Shown here: in pieces, positions 55,224-64,000 of the stretch
Position numbering within the stretch: position 1 is the stretch's first letter
Layout of the letters: every line of letters begins with the position of its first letter
NCBI RefSeq assembly: GCF_029433855.1
Contig: NZ_JAROAU010000001.1
Span: forward strand, 701,888-765,887
Direction of reading: 5' to 3'
Source of the DNA: Candidatus Kosakonia sp. 282A-S69
GTDB lineage: Bacteria; Pseudomonadota; Gammaproteobacteria; Enterobacterales; Enterobacteriaceae
DNA length: 64,000 bases
The notes under the pieces: generated by a model
What the model saw: the letters and a program-made list of their open reading frames with translations, nothing else
Database searches by the model: none
What the model was told of the DNA's origin: nothing
Program-made: the position numbers and the translations under genes

Positions 55224-57578
55224 ATGGCGACTTCACCCTTTTACCGGCTACGCTTCAGAAACCGCGTGCTGGTCACCTCATTTCTGACAACGCTTACGCC
55301 CACTGCAACATTTGCGGCAGAAACGGCCTCACGCGAAGAACACGATCGCGCAGAAGAGATGGTCATTACCGCGCCTGCGCTACGGCTCAGGGCCGGAAGC
55401 GATCGCGCCATCGACGCCGATGCCCTGCAACACAAAGGCGCGAATGATTTTGGCTCCATCATGCGCTATGAACCGCTGATGGGGGCGACCGGAAGTGGGG
55501 GCGGTTCCGGCAATGGTAAGAGCGGTTTCGACCGCGGCGGGTATACCGGTTATAACATTCGTGGTCTTGAGAGTAACCGTGTAGGCATTGATGTCGACGG
55601 TATTCCCCAGCCGGAAGCGACCGGGCGCAGCTACGCCGGGCGTGCCGGGCTTAACACCTTCGGCATTGGCCGCGACTATATCGATCCCTACCTCTACGGC
55701 AGCGTGGCGATCCAGCCGGGTGCCACCTCTGCGGAGCAGGCCAACACCGCCATCGGCGGCAATGTCTCGTTCCGGCCAAAATCCGCTGATGACTATCTCT
55801 ATGAGACGAAGCGGCATTACGCGGGCTACCAGAGCGATTACGACTCCAGCGATCGCAGCTTGCACAACGGCGTAACGGCCGCGGCAGGGGATGAACGCGA
55901 GCGCGGTATTGTGGTTTTCAGCCGCCGCGATGGCCAGCAAACGCGCAACAACAGCGACAGGATCGCGGCTTACCCCGCTAACTGGCACTCCGATGCGCTG
56001 CTGCTCTCGCTCATCCTGCAAGCCTCCGAGGCGCATAAACTGACCTATACGGCGGACTACTACCACAAAACCACGCATACCCACTTTAATGCCTGGAACC
56101 GTGACGGCAGCGCTATTATTGGCAACACCCAACAGGGGAGCCACACCCGGCGCTGGGGCATCAGCCTGAAAGATGACTGGACACCGCTTGACGCGTGGGT
56201 CGATAGCGCCTCAACAAAGCTCTATTTTCAGCACACGCAGGCGCATGACCGCACGTGGATGCCGGACAGCACCACCCGCATGTCGGGCAACGTCTACTCC
56301 AGTTACGACACCGATACGCTAGGCATTCAGCATGCGCTGGCGAAGAGCATTGGTCGTCACGATCTGCGCGCCGGCTTCAATGCCAGCAGCAGCAAAACCC
56401 AGCGCCCGTTCCGCCAGCAACCTCTGCCGAGCAGAAGTAGCGCGATCATGCAGCCTGAAGCGGACAGTAAAAGTGAGATCCTCGGCGCATTTCTGCAGGA
56501 TCAGATCAATTTCGCTGCCGGTGGACACCACTTTGCCCTCACTCCCGCCATACGCGTGATGTATCAGTCGATGAAGCCGGAGAACCTGGGCAGCCTGACG
56601 ACCACCAGCAATGTGCTGAAGACCACGGATGTCGCCGCGCTGTACCACAAAAACAGCGACACCGAGTGGCTGCCATCGCTCACCTTCCAGTATGCCATCA
56701 CGCCTCGTTTAATGAGCTACCTGCAATACCGCCGCGGGGCGCAGTTCCCCAATGCCAGCCAGCGTTATGGTTCGTGGAATCTCGGCTCCAGTTATGCCGG
56801 GCGCGCGCAGTATGCGCTGATCGGTAACGCGGCGCTAAAAACCGAAACCAGCGACAACCTCGAATGGGGGTTGAAAGGCGAAGTGGCGCAGGGCGTTACG
56901 CTGCGCAGTGCGCTCTTCTACAACAGCTATAAAAACTTTATCGCCTATACCCGCTATCGCCGCGCCGACAGCCCGGCCAACTTTGCCAGCGTGCCATCAA
57001 ATATCTACACCAGCTACCAGGCGGAAAACCGCGATAAAGCCTTTATCTATGGCGGTGAAATCAGCGCCACGCTCCATGTCGGCCGCTGGTTTGACGAGGT
57101 CGACGGGCTGCATGCAACGCTCGCTTATGGCTACGCCGAGGGGAAAGCCAAATCACGCTACTTGGGCGACAGTTACCGCGATCTTGATAGCGTCGCGCCA
57201 ATGAAAGCGATTGTCGGCCTCGGCTGGGACGATCCGGCAAAACGCTACGGCACCGCGCTGACCGCCACCTTTGTCAAAGGCAAGCGCGCCACCGCGACCA
57301 GCCGTGAAACCTATCAGAACAGCGGCGAGCCGATCGCCTCCACCAGCAGTAGCTATATGCGCATACCCGGTTACGGGCTCGTCGATCTCAGCGCCTGGTG
57401 GCAGGTGGCGAAGCACGTAAAGGTTAACGGCGGCGTCTACAACCTCACCAACCGCAAATATTGGGATTACCTCAGCAGCCGTACGCAGGAAACGAGCACC
57501 CTGCAGGATAGCTATGACAATGCGCTGGCCGTGATGCCGGGGCGTAGCTGGCAGTTGGGCGTCAATATTGATTTTTGA
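55224..57578 (+). CDS. hmuR: TonB-dependent heme/hemoglobin receptor
   Basis: 784-aa outer-membrane receptor of the hemoglobin/transferrin/lactoferrin class, taking up heme with TonB energy. Signal peptide to about residue 31 (ends TATFA), then a TonB-box-like segment (EEMVITAPA), a plug domain (GYNIRGLESNRVGIDVDGIPQ; PGATSAEQANTAIGGNV) and a 22-strand barrel ending in Phe (QLGVNIDF). It is larger than classical HmuR/ChuA (about 660 aa). Assigned to heme because hmuSTUV follow directly; the exact ligand is inferred. Confidence 0.88.
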   Translation: MATSPFYRLRFRNRVLVTSFLTTLTPTATFAAETASREEHDRAEEMVITAPALRLRAGSDRAIDADALQHKGANDFGSIMRYEPLMGATGSGGGSGNGKSGFDRGGYTGYNIRGLESNRVGIDVDGIPQPEATGRSYAGRAGLNTFGIGRDYIDPYLYGSVAIQPGATSAEQANTAIGGNVSFRPKSADDYLYETKRHYAGYQSDYDSSDRSLHNGVTAAAGDERERGIVVFSRRDGQQTRNNSDRIAAYPANWHSDALLLSLILQASEAHKLTYTADYYHKTTHTHFNAWNRDGSAIIGNTQQGSHTRRWGISLKDDWTPLDAWVDSASTKLYFQHTQAHDRTWMPDSTTRMSGNVYSSYDTDTLGIQHALAKSIGRHDLRAGFNASSSKTQRPFRQQPLPSRSSAIMQPEADSKSEILGAFLQDQINFAAGGHHFALTPAIRVMYQSMKPENLGSLTTTSNVLKTTDVAALYHKNSDTEWLPSLTFQYAITPRLMSYLQYRRGAQFPNASQRYGSWNLGSSYAGRAQYALIGNAALKTETSDNLEWGLKGEVAQGVTLRSALFYNSYKNFIAYTRYRRADSPANFASVPSNIYTSYQAENRDKAFIYGGEISATLHVGRWFDEVDGLHATLAYGYAEGKAKSRYLGDSYRDLDSVAPMKAIVGLGWDDPAKRYGTALTATFVKGKRATATSRETYQNSGEPIASTSSSYMRIPGYGLVDLSAWWQVAKHVKVNGGVYNLTNRKYWDYLSSRTQETSTLQDSYDNALAVMPGRSWQLGVNIDF

Positions 57579-57644
57579 CCCGGTAGCCTGTTCCCCCCCG
57601 CGCGCGTGCCGGGGACGTTAAGCCACAGAAAGGATGTGAAAAAT

Positions 57645-58652
57645 ATGCCTGTATCTTCAAAGGATTATGCCTCTATCCGGCAGGAGTATCAGTTAATCAG
57701 AGCACTTGAACCGGCAAAAAGCGCCAGAGATATCGCTTTCCAGCTGGCGATAAGCGAAGCGGAGCTGGCCGAGGCGCGTGTTGGCTACGATGCGGTACGC
57801 CTGGAGGGCGCGGTGCGCCATATCTTCAAGGCGCTGGAGAGCGTCGGCGAAGCCAAAAGCATCTGTCGTAATGAATATGCGGTTCATGAAATGACCGGGC
57901 GTTTCACCAATCAACATATCAGCGATCGCGCCGGGGTGGTGCTCAACCCGCGCGGCCTCGATCTGCGCCTCTTTATGAGCCAGTGGGCCTTTGTTTACTA
58001 CCTGCGGGAACAGGGGCCACGAGGCGAGCGGCGCAGTATCCAGTTTTTTGATCACCAGGGCGATGCACTGCTGAAAATCTACGCCACGCCCTATACCGAC
58101 GGCAGCCAGTGGGACGAAATGGTGGAGCGCTTTAGCGTGCGGCGTCAGGTGCCGCTCTCCCTGTTTGCGGCTGAGAGTAAGTTTTACGACGACGCGCCCG
58201 ATGCCGAGGCGGTCGATCACGACTGGCGCGAAATGACCGATGTGCACCAGTTCTTCAACCTGCTGCGCAAGCACAACATCTCACGCCAGCAGGCGTTCCG
58301 GCTGGTGGGCGACGATCTCGCCTGTCAGGTCAGCAACGACGCGCTGCCCACCCTGTTACAGCAGGTGCAGCAAACGGGTAATGAGATCATGATCTTTGTC
58401 GGGAACCGTGGCTGCATACAAATTTTTACCGGTGCGCTGGAGAAGTGCGCACCGGTAGGCGACTGGCTGAGGGTGATGAATAAGATCTTTACGCTGCACC
58501 TGCGCGAAGCGGGGATCCACGAGAGCTGGATTACGCGCAAGCCGACCGCGGATGGGCATGTCACCAGCCTCGAGCTTTTTGCCCAGGATGGGACGCAAAT
58601 CGCTCAGCTTTATGGTCAGCGCAGCGAAGGGGATCGTGAACAGGCTTGCTGA
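57645..58652 (+). CDS. hmuS: Hemin-degrading factor HmuS
   Basis: 335-aa cytoplasmic protein of the HemS/ChuS family, made of two tandem homologous halves (RNEYAVHEMTGRFTNQHISDR in the first; FVGNRGCIQIFTGALEK in the second). It binds heme and in relatives opens the porphyrin ring to release iron. Start at MPVSSKDYAS with AAAGGATG upstream; an in-frame start at 57606 lacks a ribosome site. Second gene of the receptor operon. Confidence 0.93.
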   Translation: MPVSSKDYASIRQEYQLIRALEPAKSARDIAFQLAISEAELAEARVGYDAVRLEGAVRHIFKALESVGEAKSICRNEYAVHEMTGRFTNQHISDRAGVVLNPRGLDLRLFMSQWAFVYYLREQGPRGERRSIQFFDHQGDALLKIYATPYTDGSQWDEMVERFSVRRQVPLSLFAAESKFYDDAPDAEAVDHDWREMTDVHQFFNLLRKHNISRQQAFRLVGDDLACQVSNDALPTLLQQVQQTGNEIMIFVGNRGCIQIFTGALEKCAPVGDWLRVMNKIFTLHLREAGIHESWITRKPTADGHVTSLELFAQDGTQIAQLYGQRSEGDREQAC

Positions 58653-58693
58653 CGCGGGCAGATTAAAGCGCTGACGCCGTGGAGGGCCGAAGT

Positions 58694-59509
58694 ATGAAAA
58701 GAGCCATGTTGCTCTTGTTGACGCTGCCCCTGCTGGTGGCGGCTGAGCCAAAAGTTGTCGCCCTTGGCGGCGATGTTACGGAGATCGTCTATGGCCTCGG
58801 CGCGCAGAGCCAGCTGGTCGGGCGCGACAGCACCAGCATCTGGCCTGCCGAGGTCAAGCAGTTGCCGAATGTTGGATATGTTCGTCAGCTGAATGCGGAG
58901 GGCATTTTGTCGCTGCGGCCCAGCATCGTGCTGGCGAGCAGCCAGGCGCAGCCCTCGCTGGTATTGAAAAGTGTACAGAATAACGATGTCTACATAGTGC
59001 CGGTGCCGGGCGGGTATACGCTCTCAGAGATCGATAAAAAAGTGGTGGTGATCGCCCGTGCCCTTGGCAAAAACGAAGAGAGCCTGGCAGTGCGCAAAAA
59101 GCTGGCGACGGAGATCGCCGCGCTGCCCACCTCGCCGCTGGATAAAAAGGTGCTCTATATCCTCAGCCACGGCGGCATGGGCACGCTGGTGGCGGGAAGA
59201 GAGACGGCGGCGGATGGCGCCATCCAGGCGGCCGGGCTTAATAATGCCATGCAGGGCTTTTCCCACTACCGCGCGATGTCGCAGGAGGGGGTGATCGCCA
59301 GCCAGCCGGATCTGGTGCTTATCTCAGCCGCCGGCGTAAAGCACCTGGGCGGCGAGGAGAACATCTGGCACCTGCCGGGCCTTGCGCAAACGCCTGCCGG
59401 ACGCAACAAACAGCTGCTGATTGTGGATGAGGTCGCGCTGCTGGGCTTTGGACTACGTACCCCGCAGGCGCTACTGGAGCTGCGTAAAAAAGCGGAGCAG
59501 CTACCGTGA
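58694..59509 (+). CDS. hmuT: Heme ABC transporter periplasmic binding protein HmuT
   Basis: 271-aa class III solute-binding protein with signal peptide (MKRAMLLLLTLPLLVAA). Characteristic heme-binding-protein segments: VVALGGDVTEIVYGLGA and the Tyr-containing NVGYVRQLNAEGILSL, whose Tyr is the likely heme ligand. GGAGG lies 8 bp before the ATG. Its TGA overlaps the GTG start of hmuU. Confidence 0.94.
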   Translation: MKRAMLLLLTLPLLVAAEPKVVALGGDVTEIVYGLGAQSQLVGRDSTSIWPAEVKQLPNVGYVRQLNAEGILSLRPSIVLASSQAQPSLVLKSVQNNDVYIVPVPGGYTLSEIDKKVVVIARALGKNEESLAVRKKLATEIAALPTSPLDKKVLYILSHGGMGTLVAGRETAADGAIQAAGLNNAMQGFSHYRAMSQEGVIASQPDLVLISAAGVKHLGGEENIWHLPGLAQTPAGRNKQLLIVDEVALLGFGLRTPQALLELRKKAEQLP

Positions 59510-60504
59510 TAACCCGTGCCGCTTCCCGAGTCCTGTGGGGACTCTTGCTGCTGACGGCGGCGCTCACGCTCTTCGCCTCTACGCAGGGCGCGATGAATAT
59601 CTCTCTTGCCAGCCTGTGGCACAGCGGTGATGAGGCGCTGCGGCAGATCTGGTTCACTATTCGCCTGCCGCGCGTGCTGCTGGCGCTGCTTATCGGCGCG
59701 GCGCTGGCGCTCGCCGGCTGCGTTATGCAGGGGCTGTTTCGCAACCCGCTGGCGGACCCGGGGCTGCTTGGCATCAGCAGCGGCGCGGCGTTGATGGTGG
59801 GTTGCTGGTTGGTGCTGCCGCTGTCGGTACCGGTGCTGATTGCCCTCTATGCCCCGCTGGTTGCTGCGTTTATCGGCAGCCTTGCAGTGATGGTGGCGAT
59901 CTTTTTGCTCAGCAAAGGGGGCGAGCGCGCGCTGTCGCGGCTGTTGCTGGTGGGGATTGCCATCAACGCCCTCTGCGGCGCGGGTGTCGGCGTGCTGGCG
60001 TGGATCAGCAACGATGCGCAGCTGCGCCAGCTTTCGCAGTGGGGAATGGGCAGTCTCGGACAGGCGCAGTGGCCGACGCTCATCGTCACGGCGACCCTGA
60101 TCCTGCCCGCCATGCTCGGTATCTGGCGGGTGGCGAAACAGCTCAATCTCCTGCAACTCGGCGAGGAGGAGGCGCACTATCTGGGCGTTGATGTGCGGCG
60201 CTTGCAGCGGCTGCTGCTGCTCTGCAGCGCGCTGCTGGTAGCGGCCTCTGTCGCCATCAGCGGCATTATCGGTTTTGTCGGGCTGGTGGTTCCGCATCTG
60301 ATACGCATGGCATTAGGCCCCGATCATCAACACCAGATACCCGGCTCGCTGCTGGCGGGGGCAAGCCTGCTGCTGCTGGCCGATACCGTCGCCCGCACGC
60401 TGGTGGTGCCTGCCGAGATGCCGGTCGGCTTACTGACCAGCCTGCTCGGCGCGCCGTGGTTTTTATGGCTCATTTTTCGTCAGCGGAGTGCGCGCTATGG
60501 ATAA
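59506..60504 (+). CDS. hmuU: Heme ABC transporter permease HmuU
   Basis: 332-aa BtuC/FecCD-type permease with about ten membrane helices. Family segments: RLPRVLLALLIGAALALAG, FRNPLADPGLLGISSGAAL and FVGLVVPHLIR. It starts with GTG inside the hmuT stop, and its end overlaps hmuV by 8 bp, so translation is coupled through the transporter. Confidence 0.95.
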   Translation: MITRAASRVLWGLLLLTAALTLFASTQGAMNISLASLWHSGDEALRQIWFTIRLPRVLLALLIGAALALAGCVMQGLFRNPLADPGLLGISSGAALMVGCWLVLPLSVPVLIALYAPLVAAFIGSLAVMVAIFLLSKGGERALSRLLLVGIAINALCGAGVGVLAWISNDAQLRQLSQWGMGSLGQAQWPTLIVTATLILPAMLGIWRVAKQLNLLQLGEEEAHYLGVDVRRLQRLLLLCSALLVAASVAISGIIGFVGLVVPHLIRMALGPDHQHQIPGSLLAGASLLLLADTVARTLVVPAEMPVGLLTSLLGAPWFLWLIFRQRSARYG

Positions 60505-61276
60505 CGGTTTTATTGCCCACCAGGTGCAATTCACGGTCGGCCAGCGGCGGCTGGTGGATGATATCTCCCTCACGCTACCGCCTGGCGAAATGGTGGCGCT
60601 GATTGGCCCCAACGGCGCGGGTAAATCGACCCTGCTGCGTCTGCTGACCGGCTTTCTTCCCCCCTCGCGCGGCGTCTGTTCGCTGGCGGGAAAATCGCTT
60701 GCCGCCTGGCCTTCACAGGCGTTGTCGCGCTACCGGTCGGTGATGCTGCAACATCACGCTCTGGGGGTGGAGTGGGCCGCAGAGTCGGTGGTGGCGATGG
60801 GGCGTGCGCCGTGGGGAGAGAGGCATGCGTGCGATATCGTGCGCAAAGTGATGCGTTTAACCGGCTGCGAAACGCTGATTGGACGCCGCTTTGCCATCCT
60901 GTCGGGCGGCGAGCAGCAGCGGGTGCAACTGGCACGTAGCCTGGCGCAGCTCTGGCGCAACGGCGCACCGGAGGGGTGGCTGTTTCTGGATGAGCCGACC
61001 TCGGCGCTCGATCTCTACCATCAGCAGCAGCTGCTGCGCCTGCTTAAATCCCTGACGCAGCGATCCAGGCTACATGTCTGCGTGGTGCTGCACGATTTGA
61101 ACCTTGCGGCGCTGTGGGCCGATCGCATTGTGTTGTTGCATAAGGGGAAGATAGTGGAGCAGGGGACACCGCAGCAGGTGCTGCAACCGGAGGTTATCAC
61201 CAGGTGGTATGGCGCGCAGGTGCATATTACGACGCATCCGGATGGGGTAACGCCACAGCTATTTTTGTCGGTTTAG
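60497..61276 (+). CDS. hmuV: Heme ABC transporter ATP-binding protein HmuV
   Basis: 259-aa ATPase energising HmuU. Walker A GPNGAGKST (residues 37-45), signature LSGGEQQRVQLA, Walker B LFLDEPTSALD and switch His in VVLHDLNLAAL are all intact. Start at MDNGFIAHQV inside hmuU. Last gene of the operon; no clear terminator follows, only REPs. Confidence 0.96.
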   Translation: MDNGFIAHQVQFTVGQRRLVDDISLTLPPGEMVALIGPNGAGKSTLLRLLTGFLPPSRGVCSLAGKSLAAWPSQALSRYRSVMLQHHALGVEWAAESVVAMGRAPWGERHACDIVRKVMRLTGCETLIGRRFAILSGGEQQRVQLARSLAQLWRNGAPEGWLFLDEPTSALDLYHQQQLLRLLKSLTQRSRLHVCVVLHDLNLAALWADRIVLLHKGKIVEQGTPQQVLQPEVITRWYGAQVHITTHPDGVTPQLFLSV

Positions 61277-61293
61277 AGGGGGCTGAAACGGCA

Positions 61294-61324
61294 CAGGCCG
61301 GATAAGCGGTACGCGCCATCCGGC
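61294..61324. repeat. REP unit left of repeat copy 2
   Basis: CAGGCCGGATAAGCGG ... CCATCCGGC, 18 bp after hmuV. It corresponds to the REP at 2939-2969 of copy 1. Confidence 0.88.
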
Positions 61325-61692
61325 GATGGGCCTGGCATGTTGCTTTGGTGGTATTGTTCCGTTCACCATGCATTGGGGCGTTTCATTAATCTCTTATGCG
61401 GTGAACGGGACAAGGGAAGCGGCCGCGCTCCCCTTGTCAATCCCCGCGGCCCCGCGAGGAAATCGGTGCTGCGCACTGCGCTCACCTCCCGCGTGTCTGA
61501 CTGCGGCCGGCTCGACTCGACTTGCTCGCCCCTACGGGACTCGCTCCCTGTCTCGGTTCGCCTCTGTCCGCCATCCATGGCGTCCAGACCTTGTCATTCA
61601 CGCTTCGGTTCGCCGATTTCAGCGGGGACACAACCCCCTCGCTGTCATATTGCAGATAAAAACCGCACCGGTATCGCTGAAAGCGCGGTTTG
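61325..61692. repeat. Interspersed 370-bp repeat, copy 2
   Basis: Same orientation and order as 2970-3337: begins ATGGGCCTGGCAT, holds the 30-bp GCGGCCGC-centred palindrome (61409-61438), and ends in the CGGTATCGCTG segment before a REP. Compared with copy 1 it has small substitutions, one-base indels, and a replaced segment near 61522-61552 where copy 1 has the 9-bp stem. Confidence 0.75.
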
Positions 61693-61775
61693 GTAGGCCG
61701 GATAAGGCACAGCCGTCATCCGGCAATGGTGTTGCGGGGATATTGCCATATGGCGCTGACGCTTATCCGGCCTAC
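61693..61775. repeat. REP pair right of repeat copy 2
   Basis: Units at 61693-61724 (GTAGGCCGGATAAGG ... CATCCGGC) and 61745-61775 (inverse, ending CTTATCCGGCCTAC), closing the composite before the convergent glycosyltransferase gene. Confidence 0.88.
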
Positions 61776-61792
61776 GGTTTATTTCTCACCAC

Positions 61793-62632
61793 TTACGCTT
61801 CAACATGCGCATGTTGCCACCACAGTTTATGCAGATCGTAATAGGTATCTCCCGGCTCGGGGTATTTGTCCCACGGCTTGTCGATGATGTAATGGATATT
61901 CTTCACCCGCGAAAGATCCCACATCTGCGGATGCTGCTTCGGCAGGGTTTTCAGGGCGTTATAACCATAATGTAGCGGTAGCCAGCGGTCGCGGAACACC
62001 TCGTTGAGAAAATCCTGCTCGGCGAAGACCCACTCGGCGATATCCTCTTTCGCCGCCAGCCTGGCCATCATCATGTCATAAACGGCGCGATCCGGCGTCA
62101 GCACCAGAAAACCGCCGTTCAGATAGTTATCGACCGGGGCGGGTGGCGCGGCGTTCATCTGCGCATCCTTAACCCAGCTGTAGTAGCAGTTATCCGGCTG
62201 CCAGCTATCGGGGTAGGTAGCAATGTGGTTTGGATTGCAGCGGCAGGCGTGGCAGGCGGCAAGCGTCCCTTTAGCGAGCGGCAGTTCAAACACCTCATCC
62301 ATGTTCTGCACCACCAGCATATCGGCATCAAGAAACGCGACGCGCTGATACTCCGTCAGCGTCCAGACCGCCAGCTTGCTCCACACCTCGGCGAAACGGG
62401 CATTGGCGTAGCGATGGGCAAGGGCAGGATTCGGACCGACGATCGGCACTTCACGCACTTCGCACCCCTGCGCCTGCAACTGCTGGCGGGTGGCGGCATC
62501 GATACTCTCCGTCACCATCACCACCAGCGGCCACGGCGAGCCGCTGTCGCGCAGCGATCGCTGCAGCGCTTCCACGCCGGGGAGGTAGCCCGGCTGCGTT
62601 AATAAGGTTACCCAGGCGAATGCGGCGCTCAT
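61793..62632 (-). CDS. Glycosyltransferase family 8 protein
   Basis: 279-aa GT-A-fold, retaining transferase related to glycogenin/galactinol synthase. The metal and sugar-nucleotide binding DAD motif is at residues 102-104 (FLDADMLVV), followed by LNGGFLVL and the C-terminal NIHYIIDKPW segment. No signal, so cytoplasmic. Its ATG overlaps the stop of the oxidase gene upstream (ATGA), so the two are co-translated. Acceptor and donor are unknown. Confidence 0.85.
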   Translation of the reverse strand: MSAAFAWVTLLTQPGYLPGVEALQRSLRDSGSPWPLVVMVTESIDAATRQQLQAQGCEVREVPIVGPNPALAHRYANARFAEVWSKLAVWTLTEYQRVAFLDADMLVVQNMDEVFELPLAKGTLAACHACRCNPNHIATYPDSWQPDNCYYSWVKDAQMNAAPPAPVDNYLNGGFLVLTPDRAVYDMMMARLAAKEDIAEWVFAEQDFLNEVFRDRWLPLHYGYNALKTLPKQHPQMWDLSRVKNIHYIIDKPWDKYPEPGDTYYDLHKLWWQHAHVEA

Positions 62633-64000
62633 GACAGCACCTCGGCCATAAAGCGGTTCATAAACTTCCCTTCAGGATCGAAGCGGCGGCGCACGGCTTT
62701 AAACGCCGCAAACTGCGGATAGAGCGTCGACCAGTTGTAGAGGGAGGGATCAAAATATTTGCCCCAGTGCGGTCTGCCGCCCTCTTCAGCGAGCAGCTGT
62801 TCTGCAGCCCGTAAAAAGGCGGTTCCCTCTTCCGAGAGCGAGCCATCCTCGGCGTAATAGACGACAAAACCGAAGAAGCAGGTCGGTTCCCCGCCTGCCG
62901 GGCTAAGCCAGGCGCTGGAGGCCCCGGTGCAGCGCAGAATAATCGGGTAGTGCATATGCGGCTGCGACTCGCTGTGCCACGCCTTCATGCGCGCAATCAC
63001 CGCTGCAACGCGCGACATCGGAATACCGATCTCAATATTGATCTGCGGCGTGGCGATGCCGCGGCAGAAGACCTGGTAGATATCGCCGATCACATCCGTG
63101 AAGTCTTTAAAGCGGGTAACGGTGCGAAACGGTTTGCCGTTCTCATCGACAATGCGGGTGTCATCGCGCATCTGTGCCAGGGTTTTATCCACCGTGGCGT
63201 TCATCTGCTCGTCGGTCTCCTCCATCTCGACCAGCTCGCCGTGGTTGGCATGCCACAGTGCCTGCTCGTCGGGGTTAGCTTCGCGCGCGTTCCAGGTGTG
63301 AACCTTATTCTCATCCGGGAACCACCACGCTTTGCTGAAGGTCCACTCCTGATTCCAGGCGATCAGATCTTCCGCCAGGTTATCGGCGTTGCCCGCGCTC
63401 TTAAAGCAGGTGTAGAGCGTGGAGGGGCGGGTGCGCAGCGTCACCGCGGTGATCACGCCGAGGGTGCCGAGCGCCTGCTGCGCGGCGTCAAAGGCTGGAT
63501 TGTCTCGCTCAATATCATGCGCTTCGCCGTGGGCATCAATCAGGCGAATGCAGAGCGCTTCATCAGCCAGCGAGCTCTGCCCCATACCCTGGCCGTGGGT
63601 GCCGGTCGAAATGGCTCCCGCCAGGGTTTGTGAATCGATCACGCCAGGCGAAGCGTGCAGCATGCGGTTCATGCTGGTGAGGGTTTCAAACACCTCATGC
63701 AGCACGGTACCGGCGGCAAACGTGACGCTCTCGTCAGTGACTGCCAGCACACCGCGCAGGCGCGAGAGATCAATCAGCGTATCGCCCGGCTCGCTTAACT
63801 TCAGCATTCTGCCCGGCGACATGCGGCTACCCATCACGCGGATTCGCCCCTTTGCGGCGGCAATGATCTGCTGCAACCGGGCTTCGTTTTCCGGTGTTTC
63901 AACGGCCTGAACGGGGGCCAGCGTGGCATTCTTCGCCCAGTTTACAATTACGTTCTCATCAGAGGTTTGCTGTGGCAGACGAGGTGGAAAAAGAGCCTGT
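62629..64000 (-). CDS. FAD-linked sugar-1,4-lactone oxidase (ALO family), 5' end outside window
   Basis: Vanillyl-alcohol-oxidase-type flavoprotein with an FAD-binding N-terminal half (IRVMGSRMSPGRML; GAISTGTHGQGM) and a C-terminal D-arabinono-1,4-lactone oxidase domain with the family motif GRPHWGKYF. The frame is open through the window edge (reading NVIVNWAKNATLAPV upstream), so the apparent start at 63876 is false and the real start lies beyond 64000. It is translationally coupled to the GT8 gene. The substrate is probably a sugar or sugar lactone. Confidence 0.85.
   Translation of the reverse strand, partial: QALFPPRLPQQTSDENVIVNWAKNATLAPVQAVETPENEARLQQIIAAAKGRIRVMGSRMSPGRMLKLSEPGDTLIDLSRLRGVLAVTDESVTFAAGTVLHEVFETLTSMNRMLHASPGVIDSQTLAGAISTGTHGQGMGQSSLADEALCIRLIDAHGEAHDIERDNPAFDAAQQALGTLGVITAVTLRTRPSTLYTCFKSAGNADNLAEDLIAWNQEWTFSKAWWFPDENKVHTWNAREANPDEQALWHANHGELVEMEETDEQMNATVDKTLAQMRDDTRIVDENGKPFRTVTRFKDFTDVIGDIYQVFCRGIATPQINIEIGIPMSRVAAVIARMKAWHSESQPHMHYPIILRCTGASSAWLSPAGGEPTCFFGFVVYYAEDGSLSEEGTAFLRAAEQLLAEEGGRPHWGKYFDPSLYNWSTLYPQFAAFKAVRRRFDPEGKFMNRFMAEVLS

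Overview
The window is chromosomal DNA from a member of the Enterobacteriaceae. The core gene order yafV-fadE-gmhA-yafJ-yafK-dinB-prfH-pepD-gpt-frsA-crl-phoE-proBA-thrW is that of the 5-6 minute region of Escherichia coli, and most products match the E. coli proteins almost end to end. The high GC, abundant REP elements, Zur/Fur/Pho/FadR/LexA sites and added heme-uptake and CDI loci suggest a Kosakonia/Enterobacter-type genus. The species cannot be fixed from the sequence alone.

Layout: (1) 1-2837, the end of a peptide-type ABC transporter and a leaderless gamma-glutamyltransferase. (2) 2838-3530, a REP-framed interspersed repeat whose sister copy lies at about 61.3-61.8 kb. (3) 3531-20731, conserved core: omega-amidase, acyl-CoA dehydrogenase, heptose synthesis, DinB, the RtcB2-PrfH ribosome-repair operon with a leader mini-ORF, peptidase D, Gpt, FrsA, Crl, PhoE, proline synthesis and tRNA-Thr(CGU). 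(4) 20732-45200, accessory DNA just after the tRNA: a degenerate coding remnant, a lipoprotein, and a contact-dependent inhibition locus (cdiB; a 4960-residue cdiA; cdiI). Behind cdiI lies a low-GC array of orphan immunity genes, toxin tails and pseudogenes, bracketed by 108-bp direct repeats made from the 3' end of kptA. (5) 45255-51063, a histidine phosphatase and a paoABCD-type molybdenum aldehyde oxidoreductase cluster whose PaoA lacks the Tat signal. (6) 51355-54126, an unrecognised gene, zinT under a Zur box, a YciG-like stress protein and a small ORF. (7) 54160-61276, a Fur-controlled heme uptake cluster (hutX, TonB receptor, hmuSTUV). (8) 61277-64000, the second repeat copy and a coupled glycosyltransferase/sugar-lactone-oxidase pair running off the edge.

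How the genes work together: CdiB exports CdiA to the cell surface, and CdiA carries a C-terminal toxin that looks like a PD-(D/E)xK nuclease, neutralised by the adjacent CdiI. The downstream array looks like a fossil record of earlier toxin/immunity modules. RtcB2-PrfH (rRNA repair) and KptA (RNA 2'-phosphate removal) place RNA-repair functions around a toxin locus. The heme cluster captures heme at the outer membrane, imports it through HmuTUV and handles it with HmuS and HutX.

The most unusual observations are the leader ORF and stem in front of rtcB2-prfH, the kptA-derived repeats around the orphan immunity array, the loss of the Tat signal in PaoA, and the REP-framed 370-bp repeat.
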